Positions 1 through 7,005 are shown, counted from the first letter of the stretch. The stretch: 34,061 nt of DNA from Desulfobacteraceae bacterium (GCA_024230435.1 JAAERL010000175.1:1-34061), one strand, 5' to 3'. Numbers and translations: made by a program. Notes: generated from the sequence alone by a model not told the origin.

Positions 1-369
1 ACACTTTCTGATAAACAACTTTTTGCCTCCGTTGGTGCTGACGGCATGACCATCGACAGTACCGGCAATGTATATCTTTGTGAAGATAGCGTTCTGGTGT
101 TCGACCAAAGCGGAAACCAGATCGAAACCATCACTTTGCCCAATAGCCAGACGCCCACCAATGCCAGCTTCGGTGGCCTAAGCAATCATATTTTGTACAT
201 TACGACAAAGACTTCTTTATATTCATTGAACATGAATGTTGCCGGTGCCGATTTCCAGGACAGCAGCAACGAAAATCAAGAAAATCAAGAAAATCAAGAA
301 GAAGAAAATCAAACTAATTCTTCAAACGATGATAGTAGTTCATGTTTTATTTTATCGGCGGCTTCCTAA
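1..369 (+). CDS. SMP-30/gluconolactonase-like secreted protein, 3' end only
   Basis: The reading frame is open from the first base, so the gene starts upstream of the window; the first internal ATG (46) is not the real start. The visible part resembles the last blades of an SMP-30/gluconolactonase/LRE-like beta-propeller: DGMTIDSTGNVYL, then VFDQSGNQIETITLP, then FGGLSNHILYITTKTSLY. After the propeller comes a low-complexity acidic linker encoded by 9-bp repeats (NQENQENQE), a Ser/Asn/Asp stretch, and a C-terminal CFILSAAS. A Cys-Phe-Ile motif after a Ser-rich linker recalls the CFI-box C-terminal motif seen on some exported proteins, but it ends at once, so this is only a resemblance. Family assignment is by motif only; the enzymatic role is unknown. 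Confidence 0.65.
   Translation, partial: TLSDKQLFASVGADGMTIDSTGNVYLCEDSVLVFDQSGNQIETITLPNSQTPTNASFGGLSNHILYITTKTSLYSLNMNVAGADFQDSSNENQENQENQEEENQTNSSNDDSSSCFILSAAS
271..312 (+). repeat. 9-bp in-frame tandem repeat (GAAAATCAA)
   Basis: GAAAATCAA occurs three times head to tail (271-297) and once more after a 6-base spacer (304-312). In frame it encodes Glu-Asn-Gln repeats in the linker of the SMP-30-like protein. Such repeats can change copy number by slippage without breaking the frame. Confidence 0.85.
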
Positions 370-493
370 AATCCGCTGCTGTATCAGGCGATTGGCGCCT
401 TCCAAGACCCAAAGGCTTGATATTTGCGTTAAGGGTAAGAACCGGTTTGCCAAACAGGCTTTGAAATATTAACATAAGCATCGTATGAAAAGA

Positions 494-557
494 GCAAGGC
501 AATGGCTTAAGGGTCGCGGAAAACATAGTTGGTTTTTAACCATTGCCTTGCTTTTAC
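494..557 (+). terminator. Long-stem hairpin downstream of the SMP-30-like gene
   Basis: A 12-base arm (GCAAGGCAATGG, 494-505) is exactly complementary to 540-551, followed by TTTT. The 34-base loop is long for a classical intrinsic terminator. It is the only strong structure in the 370-661 gap and lies between this gene and the 3' end of the converging exported-protein gene. Confidence 0.4.
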
Positions 558-661
558 CTGAAAATTTTTGGTTGTCAGTAATAAATATTCGGCATTGAAC
601 AAAAACAAGCGGTGCAACTTATCTTAGAAAATCTTAATTTTTACTCCTGTAGCTGCTGTAT

Positions 662-1315
662 TTATGGTAACGAGCTTGGAGATGCTATTTCTTCAGTTGA
701 AACATTAACATCAATGCCATCAATGCTTATATTCACCAACTCTTTGAATAATTCAGCGGCAACAAATGAGCTTTTACCTTGATATGCCGATAAATCATCT
801 CTGAAATATTGAATTACTGAAGGTTTCATTATAACAATTACACTTGGGAAAAAACCATTTCCCTGAATTTGAGTTCTTAAATAATAAGGATTATCTTGGT
901 ACGCAATGTTTAATAAAATCTGTGTTTTTTCATAATCAGTCATCGTATCTGAAAAACCAAGGTCGTTTTCAAAATCAATGTCTGATTCTGTAATGACGTT
1001 ATCATTTTGATCGACAACTTTAATTTCCAAGTATCCTATCTGTGACGGCATGATTTTGTAAAGCGCGTAATGAAGCGCCTTGCCGCAATTTTGCTCCGTG
1101 TCGACAACTATATTAAGAGCATAATAGCTGTTTTCTCCAGTTTTATCTTCAATTAACACTGGTTCTTCAATAGTAACTCCAGGAGTTAGACCTATTGTAT
1201 GAGCTAATGCAAAATAGGTATCGTACCATGGCGGAATAAGTGCGATAGAAGTGGATACTAAACTCGTACAAAGTAAAATGGTCAACATTACAATCGACAA
1301 ACTTCTCTTAATCAT
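662..1315 (-). CDS. Exported protein of unknown function
   Basis: This 217-residue protein has a clear signal peptide: positive start MIKR, then a hydrophobic core (about residues 5-25) ending in small residues near STSIA. The mature part is acidic, with no transmembrane helix and no family I recognise. An IPPWYDTYFALAHTIG stretch follows the signal, and the C-terminus is Ser/Pro-rich (ASPSSLP). The start is supported by GGAGGC six bases before the ATG. It is a single gene with no operon partner. Secretion is supported; the function is not known. Confidence 0.6.
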   Translation of the reverse strand: MIKRSLSIVMLTILLCTSLVSTSIALIPPWYDTYFALAHTIGLTPGVTIEEPVLIEDKTGENSYYALNIVVDTEQNCGKALHYALYKIMPSQIGYLEIKVVDQNDNVITESDIDFENDLGFSDTMTDYEKTQILLNIAYQDNPYYLRTQIQGNGFFPSVIVIMKPSVIQYFRDDLSAYQGKSSFVAAELFKELVNISIDGIDVNVSTEEIASPSSLP

Positions 1316-1863
1316 GCTGCCTCCGGAATTTTTTATTTGGATTCAATCAAGCTATCATTTAATATGTACCCAATAATGAGTTGATATATTTATGTCAATT
1401 TAAAATATTGATGCTATCTTTTTCAAAACGGCCAGAATGAAAAAAAAGTGCAGTTATAAATCCTTTTGGCTCATGCTGGATTCCGTGGCTTATTATCCTA
1501 AGCATTGTAACTAATTGAACTTATAGAAAATATTATCCAGAATGGAAAATTAAAGACTTGACCGCAAACAATATAAAATCAATAAGTTATCTTGTATAGC
1601 TGATTTGCAAAATCTTGAAACACAACATGAGCCATCCTTTTTTTCAAGGTTTTGGATGATATAATACATCACAGTAACCATTCAGGTCTCCGGTGATCAT
1701 GTATCATCTTGAATTTGTTTTTTAATTTTTAAATTACAGGAAAAATCAATTCATTCATTTATATCACGCCAAGATTGATGTATAAATATAATCATAGACT
1801 ATCTAATTAATGTCCGTTCGGAATGCGGCCGCTATGCCTGCTATCTGTGTTTCGTTCAAAATC
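1316..1863. other. AT-rich intergenic stretch
   Basis: No convincing coding frame or RNA gene was seen. The left edge must hold the promoter of the minus-strand exported-protein gene, but no clear -35/-10 pair stands out. The right edge runs into the MITE-like element at 1864. Confidence 0.5.
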
Positions 1864-2036
1864 TTAGGCGATTTGTGTTAAATAATATACAATCTTGCTT
1901 GTCTTTTTTTCCAATCTTGTGCGCTATGCCAAAGGTGCGAATACGTTAAGTATGCAAACTTTGGTGCGCCTTGAAAACAAAAAAGTACTGCCCGATATGG
2001 TATATTCTTTTCCGCTAATCGCCTTATCATTTGAAT
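1864..2036 (+). repeat. MITE-like palindromic repeat, copy A
   Basis: The left end TTAGGCGATT...AATATAC is matched by the inverse complement of the right end (TAAGGCGATTAGCGGAAAAG...). Inside is a second nested inverted repeat around ATACGTTAAGTAT, flanked by GCCAAAG and CTTTGG. The whole element is about 75 percent identical by eye to the reverse complement of 31281-31442. No ORF is inside, so it would be non-autonomous. Its right end lies about 100 bases upstream of the next gene. Confidence 0.75.
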
Positions 2037-2137
2037 TTTAATCATTATTCATGTTGTAAAAAATTCAGCATGCCTTGATTTCTTCTAAGTCAGTCCGTTT
2101 AAGCTTTGCGCCGCAAGGATTCATCAATGAGGTGAAA

Positions 2138-2848
2138 ATGGCTTTTCACATAATTCAAGGCATAGAAATATTCATACTTTTTATTATAGGATTGAGTTTG
2201 ATAGGGGCGCTTAATCCGCCTTCTATACTAACGGCCATGATCGCTGCGATTATCGGTTTTTTTGTATGTTATCGATGCAAACGCATTAAAACTAAAAAGG
2301 GGCTTTTCGTTGTGGGAGCACTACTGATCATTTGGATAGTTGCTTTTGAATATGTTCGCCCCGGTGATATTTACCCTAGTACGATAATAAATCAAATTCG
2401 ATTTGATCAAATTGCAGGCAGTTATTATCATGGAAATGGTATTGGAATAAATAAACGGCTTATTATAACTTCCGAAGGCCGGTTTTTTTACAAATATTCT
2501 GGAAGCTTAGGAGTTTATGACAGAAATAAAGGCTGGGTAAGCAAACAGGACGGATGTCTGGTGTTACATCCTAATTTTTGGAGCCGAAAAAGTTTTCCAA
2601 CTAAGTTGTTGCCTGTTAAATGGGGACAAAGATTATATCTGGTATCTGATAAAAGGCTTAAAGATTTTTGTAATGATATAAAAAAAGATCAGGAGCCCCG
2701 AAAAAAAATTCAGGGGCGCTATTATCTTCGCACCAATAAAGATTCTTACGCGGATTATGAACACATACCATCAGGGAGTCCCCAATTGCCTGAAAAGTGG
2801 CTCAAATATCTTTTTGACAATTCATTAAAGAACCAGTTTTACCCATAA
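2138..2848 (+). CDS. Membrane-anchored protein of unknown function
   Basis: The protein has about 236 residues from ATG 2138, which is preceded by GAGGTG. The frame also stays open to a TTG at 2075 that lacks a good ribosome site. Three hydrophobic segments lie in the first ~80 residues (IFILFIIGLSLIGAL; ILTAMIAAIIGFFVCY; GLFVVGALLIIWIVAFEY). A soluble region of about 150 residues follows, rich in Tyr, Lys and Gly (SYYHGNGIGINKRLIIT, then EGRFFYKYSG). The repeated G-(S/R)-YY pattern (GSYYHGN, GRYYLRT) suggests two related beta-rich modules. No family is recognised. Confidence 0.55.
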   Translation: MAFHIIQGIEIFILFIIGLSLIGALNPPSILTAMIAAIIGFFVCYRCKRIKTKKGLFVVGALLIIWIVAFEYVRPGDIYPSTIINQIRFDQIAGSYYHGNGIGINKRLIITSEGRFFYKYSGSLGVYDRNKGWVSKQDGCLVLHPNFWSRKSFPTKLLPVKWGQRLYLVSDKRLKDFCNDIKKDQEPRKKIQGRYYLRTNKDSYADYEHIPSGSPQLPEKWLKYLFDNSLKNQFYP

Positions 2849-3206
2849 ACCAGCAAATACCGGAAAAAGTTAAACAACTTTGCGTATTTTAGAAATTCTT
2901 TAGCCGAAGACTTCTTTTGTCCTGTTCGTCTCCCATCACAAAATAAATATCGTCTTGTTTTGAGTGTTTTTCAAAACGCGCCCGGCCTTATCCCGGTCTG
3001 CTGCAAGGATGATAAGCCGTATATTTTTTGTTAAAATTCTCGTTAAAGTTAATTGAAATAAAGTCGATATATAAAATAAGCACTTTCTTGATAGCCTTAA
3101 ACAAGCATTTCATTTTGAACACATAGCAATATGCGTTGAGCAAGTTTTGAGCCAAGTTACAGACTGTTTTTGATAGAATCAAAAATTTGGTGAGAAACAC
3201 ATTTTT
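2849..3206. other. Intergenic region without a convincing gene
   Basis: AT-rich sequence between the membrane protein and the REP-like hairpin at 3207. A 70-codon minus-strand frame (2988-3200) is Lys/Phe/Asn-rich with no ribosome site or recognisable motif, and is probably not a gene. Confidence 0.4.
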
Positions 3207-3260
3207 AGGATTATCCAGCGATAATTCCCGGCAATTTATTGCCGGCGGCTGCCACCAAGG
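3207..3260 (+). repeat. REP-like hairpin repeat, copy 1
   Basis: It reads AGGATTATCCAGCG followed by a hairpin with CCGGCAAT/ATTGCCGG arms (3228-3245), then a GC-rich tail. The reverse complement of 18611-18670 has the same layout (AGATTATCCAGCG, CCCGGTAATTTATTGCCGGG, GC-rich tail). It lies in an intergenic space about 70 bases upstream of the gene at 3331. Confidence 0.65.
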
Positions 3261-3330
3261 ACCGGCGTATCGCGCACTAGCGCCTTTAAGTTTTTAACCT
3301 ATAAACCGGTTTGCTCAATGGAGAAGTACT

Positions 3331-3747
3331 GTGAACCAAAAAAAACTTGAAGGTCCGGTTGAAAAAAAGCATTGCGGTCATCTTTCTTCAGGATGTAAAA
3401 TATGGTTTGATGACCATCTGGCAAGCATAAGACAACAAATTTTACAGGAAACCTCACAAATTTCAGGCAACGGCGGAAGTAAAAAAGTTCTGCCAAAGCA
3501 CGTATCTCAGGCCGCCCTGGAATTTGCACCTGAAAGACGATATCCTTCAGATCCGACATGGGGTCAAAAAATTATTGGGACCGTTTCCGGGATAACTGTT
3601 ATCTCAGCAATCTTAGCCGTTGCATCTGGAATGATTGACTACTTTGACAAGGGGACTCAGTATATTGATATTGTAAAAATTTTTGCCGGCGCTATTGTGG
3701 GCTCGACCGGGGCTTCCGCAGTTACACATCTCAGGAAAAGCAAATAA
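3331..3747 (+). CDS. Small two-helix membrane protein, unknown (possible histone-fold-like N-terminus)
   Basis: A 138-residue protein starting at GTG 3331, with GGAG upstream. The soluble N-terminal half contains a Cys/His pair (HCGHLSSGCKIW, about residues 15-26) and then DDHLASIRQQILQETSQ...KKVLPKHVSQAALEF. Two hydrophobic helices follow (about 84-105 and 113-130), with a basic end (HLRKSK). The amphipathic helix, GG turn, KKVLPKHV and short helix are spaced like the second half of an archaeal-type histone fold (xxHAGRKTVxxxDVxxA). That is a visual resemblance only. A second small two-helix protein lies on the other side of the MATE gene (5479-5754). Confidence 0.5.
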   Translation: MNQKKLEGPVEKKHCGHLSSGCKIWFDDHLASIRQQILQETSQISGNGGSKKVLPKHVSQAALEFAPERRYPSDPTWGQKIIGTVSGITVISAILAVASGMIDYFDKGTQYIDIVKIFAGAIVGSTGASAVTHLRKSK

Positions 3748-3986
3748 AGCAAGTTTGCTGCAGAAAATCCAAATCAACTCAATAACGGCATATTGTTAAT
3801 TGCCAAGACCCGGAATGTCTATGTTGCGCGGCTGGACCGATAAAATGAATTAAAAAGGATATGACTCATGTTGGATTTCAGAGCGTGGTATGATAAAAGG
3901 CATTTTTTACCCGCTGCATGAAAAGGCAAAAGCCCTATTGTATTCTTTTATCGAACTGACGGATAGAAAAGTCCCTGAAACACAAA

Positions 3987-5384
3987 ATGAGTTTAAAAAA
4001 AAACACACAAACCTTGGATCTGACTGATGGTAATGCTCTTGGGTGCAACCACCCCTTTATCACGGAACCAAACAAGACCTTAATGCGGCTTTCACTGCCT
4101 GTTTTGTTTTCACTTATCGCCGAGCCTGTGACCGGGTTGGTGGATACGGCTTTTATCGCCCGCCTGGGGGCAACATCTTTGGCTGCCTTAGGAGTCGGCA
4201 CAATGGTTTTGTCCAGTTTATTCTGGATTTTTAATTTTCTGGGCATTGGAACGCAGACCGAAGTAGCCAAGGCTTTTGGGCAGGGCCGAATTTCACGTGT
4301 TCGCCGTATGGGCACACTGGCCATTGCACTTGCTTTAACTTTTGGCGTGCTGATGGCATTGATCATATGGCCATTGATCTCTAAGCTGGCTGTTTTTATG
4401 GGTGCTTCAGGGCAGGTGCATAGCCTGGCCCTCGAATATATCCGGATTCGGCTTTTCGGCGCACCGGCTGTTTTGATAACGGTAGCAGCCTTTGGCGTGT
4501 TTCGCGGGCAACAGGATATGCGTACGCCGCTTGTTATTGCAACAGCAGTTAATTTGCTCAACATGGTCCTCGATCCTTTATTGATTTTCGGTTATGGCCT
4601 GTTGCCTCAAATGGGAGTCGGCGGTGCGGCTTTGGCTTCGGTGATCAGCCAGTGGGCCGGGGCTATTACACTTATGGCGCTGATTTATCAAAAGGCCGGT
4701 TTTTCCGATAAACTGCAAATGGCCGAAGCGGGTAAGTTGCTCAATATTGGTAAGAACCTGGTTATACGTACCGGTATGCTTACCCTTTTTTTATTGTTGG
4801 CCACCAGGGCAGCCACCGAATTGGGAGCAGCTCAAGGTGCGGCCCACCAGGCCATTCGGCAGGTGAGTGTGCTGACCGCGTTTTTGCTTGATGCATATGC
4901 TGTTACCGCCCAAAGTCTTGTTGCTTATTTTGTTGGAGCGCAGCAGTTTTATAATGTGCGCCGGGTAGTCTGGGTTGTTTGTAAGTGGAGTTTGCTCACC
5001 GGTGTGGTTATAGGGCTTGCGATGTGGTTCTGCCAGTCAATGGTTATCAAACTTTTAGTCCCCGCTGTGGCGGTTTCCCATTTTACAACAGCCTGGCTTA
5101 TCAGTTTGCTGACCCAGCCTATCAACGCCCTGGCATTTGCAACTGACGGCATCCATTGGGGCATGGGCGATTTCCGGTTTCTTCGTAATGCCGTATTAAT
5201 CGCCACCATATTAGCCGGTTCGGTGATTTTTTTCATGCAGGGGCAAGACAGTTTTTCCGTGGGCTGGATTTGGGCCATAACAACCCTTTGGATTGTCATT
5301 CGCGCCGGGGCAGGTATTCTGCGCATTTGGCCAGGCACTGCCTCAAGCCCTATGCGGCAGATAAAAGAAGCTCGTTCAGTTTAA
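3987..5384 (+). CDS. MATE family efflux transporter
   Basis: This 465-residue protein has about 12 hydrophobic segments and the N-terminal MATE signature: SLPVLFSLIAEP, then VDTAFIARLG (about residues 50-60), then ALGVGTMV and GIGTQTEVAKAFGQG. The second half repeats the fold (AYAVTAQSLVAYFVGAQQ). MATE proteins export cationic drugs or metabolites in exchange for Na+ or H+; the VDTAFIARLG form resembles the DinF-like branch. The length is typical. The ATG at 3987 has a weak ribosome site, and an in-frame stop at 3957 limits any upstream start. A short frame at 3868-3921 with a better ribosome site could be a leader peptide but is unproven. The substrate cannot be told. Confidence 0.9.
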   Translation: MSLKKNTQTLDLTDGNALGCNHPFITEPNKTLMRLSLPVLFSLIAEPVTGLVDTAFIARLGATSLAALGVGTMVLSSLFWIFNFLGIGTQTEVAKAFGQGRISRVRRMGTLAIALALTFGVLMALIIWPLISKLAVFMGASGQVHSLALEYIRIRLFGAPAVLITVAAFGVFRGQQDMRTPLVIATAVNLLNMVLDPLLIFGYGLLPQMGVGGAALASVISQWAGAITLMALIYQKAGFSDKLQMAEAGKLLNIGKNLVIRTGMLTLFLLLATRAATELGAAQGAAHQAIRQVSVLTAFLLDAYAVTAQSLVAYFVGAQQFYNVRRVVWVVCKWSLLTGVVIGLAMWFCQSMVIKLLVPAVAVSHFTTAWLISLLTQPINALAFATDGIHWGMGDFRFLRNAVLIATILAGSVIFFMQGQDSFSVGWIWAITTLWIVIRAGAGILRIWPGTASSPMRQIKEARSV

Positions 5385-5478
5385 CGTACTCCCAAAGCTA
5401 AAACTTCCGGGCCTAAAGGCTAAATTGTAAGGGGCTTGGATGTTATAAAAAAAGATTTTTTCAAATCTGCAGTCTGGC

Positions 5479-5754
5479 TTATTGCCCGTTGTAACCGTTG
5501 CTTCCTCCATTTCCGGACAAAACCCCGGCTATGGCGCCAATTGCGCCTGATCCGAAAGCGATGAATGCATCAGGAATTTCTATTCCATCCTTTGCAAGGA
5601 GAAATACAAAAATTACTGAAAGCAAGGCCGCCAAACCAAGAGAGCAGACTATAATCCGGTAAAAGTGTTTGTCTTTTTGATAGGCTGGTCCTGTGTTTAT
5701 TGCGTTTGCGATAAGCTGGTCTTGTGATAAAGGCTCAACTGAGTCTTTTTTCAT
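5479..5754 (-). CDS. Small two-helix membrane protein, unknown
   Basis: A 91-residue protein with a polar N-terminus (MKKDSVEPLSQDQLIANAIN) and two hydrophobic helices (about 32-54 and 60-80). The last is a Gly/Ala helix, GSGAIGAIAGVL, followed by a Gly/Asn tail. It converges on the MATE gene. The Gly-Ala helix loosely recalls AGAIVGSTGAS in the 3331-3747 protein. The ribosome site is weak. The MITE-like copy C lies just upstream (5771-5830) and separates it from the RHH gene. No family is recognised. Confidence 0.45.
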   Translation of the reverse strand: MKKDSVEPLSQDQLIANAINTGPAYQKDKHFYRIIVCSLGLAALLSVIFVFLLAKDGIEIPDAFIAFGSGAIGAIAGVLSGNGGSNGYNGQ

Positions 5755-5770
5755 AAGTTTTCAAGCCTAC

Positions 5771-5830
5771 TTAGGCGATTAGCGCAAAAGAATATATCGT
5801 CTTAATATTCTTTGGCACAAATCACTTTAA
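5771..5830 (-). repeat. MITE-like repeat, copy C (short deletion form)
   Basis: The left terminus TTAGGCGATTAGCGCAAAAG...AATATA and the inverted right terminus (reverse complement TTAAAGTGATTTGTGCCAAAG...AATATTA) are both present. Almost the whole interior found in copies A and B is missing, leaving a 60-bp terminus-to-terminus hairpin. It abuts the stop codon of the RHH gene. Confidence 0.65.
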
Positions 5831-6049
5831 TTATATGGCGATTGGCAGTATCACCTCTTTGTATGTGTCTTTTTTTTCATCTACAGATGCTATGATTCGC
5901 TTGTGCTCACTTTTTTCCTTTATAGCCCATTTTAACAAATTCAGTGAAATATTAAAGAGCTCTTTTTTTGTTCCAATTCCGTATTCAGCCATAAGTTTTT
6001 CAAGCTCCACAAAGTTTCTGTCCGGAATATCTATCTGTATTCTTTTCAT
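5831..6049 (-). CDS. Ribbon-helix-helix-type DNA-binding protein (putative)
   Basis: A 72-residue protein. Its start MKRIQIDIPDRNFVELEKLM matches the short beta-strand plus helix of RHH (CopG/Arc-like) proteins, followed by a turn and a second helix (KKELFNISLNLLKWAI). RHH proteins bind DNA as dimers and often act as antitoxins or autorepressors. A G-rich ribosome site (GGGGGG) lies six bases before the ATG. No toxin partner is evident: the next gene downstream is a small membrane protein across the MITE-like copy C. It is divergent from arsR with a 208-bp spacer that contains a TTGACA on this strand near 6120. Confidence 0.55.
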   Translation of the reverse strand: MKRIQIDIPDRNFVELEKLMAEYGIGTKKELFNISLNLLKWAIKEKSEHKRIIASVDEKKDTYKEVILPIAI

Positions 6050-6196
6050 TTTTTAACCCCCCGCAGAAAAGTTAAAACGCTAATTATATTATTAGGTTAC
6101 GAATGCATTATTCATATGTCAATGTTTTATTATTATATTTATACTCGATAGATACTCATGTAATACGATATAAATCCATTGTTAAGCAAAATTTTA

Positions 6197-6225
6197 TTGA
6201 CAATTTTTTGTGGAATGAATACTAT
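6197..6225 (+). promoter_or_regulatory. Sigma70-type promoter of arsR
   Basis: TTGACA at 6197-6202, a 17-base spacer, and TACTAT at 6220-6225. This is near-consensus and correctly placed about 30 bases before the arsR start, with the operator (6232-6248) covering the expected transcription start. Confidence 0.7.
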
Positions 6226-6231
6226 TTAGTA

Positions 6232-6248
6232 TATTAGCAAATACTAAT
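6232..6248 (+). promoter_or_regulatory. ArsR operator 1
   Basis: The 17-mer TATTAGCAAATACTAAT lies directly downstream of the -10 box. It sits inside a longer inverted repeat (TTAGTAT...ATACTAA, 6226-6247). The exact reverse complement recurs at 6597-6613 before the next gene, which strongly suggests a shared repressor site. Confidence 0.7.
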
Positions 6249-6257
6249 GGGAGTGAT

Positions 6258-6578
6258 ATGGATAAAATCGAAAAATTGAGTGAAATTTTCAAAGCCTTAT
6301 CAGATCCAACGCGGTTGCGGCTGATGAAACTGCTGGGCGAATGCCAACCAGGAATCTGCAATGGCGGCCCTTTGTGCGTAAATGCGCTGGCCCGCCGGTT
6401 GAATGTTACACAATCAGCGGTTTCTCAACATTTACGCATTTTAAGAACCGCCGGTTTTGTAAAAGGTTCGCGTAAGGGTTCTTTTATGCATTACTTTTTA
6501 GATCCCTCTGGCATCGAAAAGTATAAATCCGTGCTTTGTGAAACCCTTGGAGAAGAATTCGTTGTGAATAGTCAATAG
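6258..6578 (+). CDS. ArsR/SmtB family transcriptional repressor
   Basis: A 106-residue protein with the ArsR winged-helix layout: FKALSDPTRLRLMKLL (about 11-26), recognition helix VTQSAVSQHLRILRTAGFV (50-68), and a beta-wing, KGSRKGSFMHYF (69-80). Family members release DNA when they bind metal or metalloid ions. Cys29, Cys34 and Cys40 lie around the start of the DNA-binding helices, roughly where ArsR-type As/Sb sensors place their thiols, so a thiophilic metal or metalloid ligand is plausible (inference). The ribosome site is GGGAG. Operators precede this gene and the next, so autorepression of a two-gene unit is likely. Confidence 0.88.
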   Translation: MDKIEKLSEIFKALSDPTRLRLMKLLGECQPGICNGGPLCVNALARRLNVTQSAVSQHLRILRTAGFVKGSRKGSFMHYFLDPSGIEKYKSVLCETLGEEFVVNSQ

Positions 6579-6596
6579 TTTTTTTTATCCAGATAT

Positions 6597-6613
6597 ATTA
6601 GTATTTGCTAATA
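6597..6613 (-). promoter_or_regulatory. ArsR operator 2 (inverted copy)
   Basis: ATTAGTATTTGCTAATA is the exact reverse complement of 6232-6248. It lies between arsR and the Cys-rich gene, 33 bases before that gene's ATG. No strong -35/-10 was seen here, so it may act as a looping partner or a roadblock. Confidence 0.65.
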
Positions 6614-6646
6614 TTTGAATATCTTAATATTAAAGGAGGTGAGATT

Positions 6647-6859
6647 ATGTGTTGCAATACTGCGAACCATTATGGTTTCCGGCGTATGGAAAATCATCCG
6701 GCCGCTTGTTTTTGCGGATGTGATGATTCGTTTCCTTGCGGTCCGCGCCTCATTACCAAAGAGCGAAAGATTTCCAGGCTCGAACAGCATCTTGAAGACT
6801 TGCGTGATGAAGTAAAGGCCGTTGAGGAGTATATTGCCGGATTGAAGAAAAAAAAGTAG
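6647..6859 (+). CDS. Small Cys-rich protein with C-terminal coiled coil, probable metal binder
   Basis: A 70-residue protein; the ATG at 6647 follows AAAGGAGGTGAG, an excellent ribosome site, so the longer frame from 6605 is rejected. The N-terminal half is Cys-rich: Cys2, Cys3, Cys21, Cys23, Cys25 and Cys31 in MCCNTANH...ACFCGCDDSFPCG. The C-terminal half (about 38-70) is a charged amphipathic helix with heptads (ISRLEQHLEDLRDEVKAVEE) ending in Lys residues. That suggests an oligomeric metal-binding protein. Linkage to ArsR through a shared operator sequence supports a metal or metalloid response role. No named family is recognised with certainty. Confidence 0.7.
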   Translation: MCCNTANHYGFRRMENHPAACFCGCDDSFPCGPRLITKERKISRLEQHLEDLRDEVKAVEEYIAGLKKKK

Positions 6860-6872
6860 GCGGTTTTAGAAA

Positions 6873-6908
6873 AAATCAGAAGGGGGATCAATGTATTCCC
6901 CTTCTGAT
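6873..6908 (+). terminator. Intrinsic terminator-like hairpin after the Cys-rich gene
   Basis: ATCAGAAGGGG (6874-6884) pairs with CCCCTTCTGAT (6897-6907) around a 12-base loop. A clear poly-T tail is lacking. It ends the arsR unit and separates it from cdd. Confidence 0.6.
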
Positions 6909-7005
6909 ACCTGTATGGATGTTGACCTGTTGACCGCTTACTGGCATATTTAGCGCCGGGAGAATAAAAACGTAAAATAAGGCCCTAAATCAAAAGGATT
7001 GGTAA

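Noticed and set aside
386-470. Possible fourth MITE-like copy (AGGCGATTGGCGCC)
   Set aside because: Only the first ten bases match the terminal repeat; no GAATATACCA block and no inverted right end follow.
3935-4564. 209-codon minus-strand frame opposite the MATE gene
   Set aside because: It is fully antisense to a strongly supported transporter; its composition (Arg, Ala, Pro, Ser, Thr rich) is typical of a shadow frame.
5831-6049. RHH protein plus downstream small membrane protein as a toxin-antitoxin pair
   Set aside because: The genes are separated by 76 bases containing a MITE-like copy, and the membrane protein does not resemble a known toxin.
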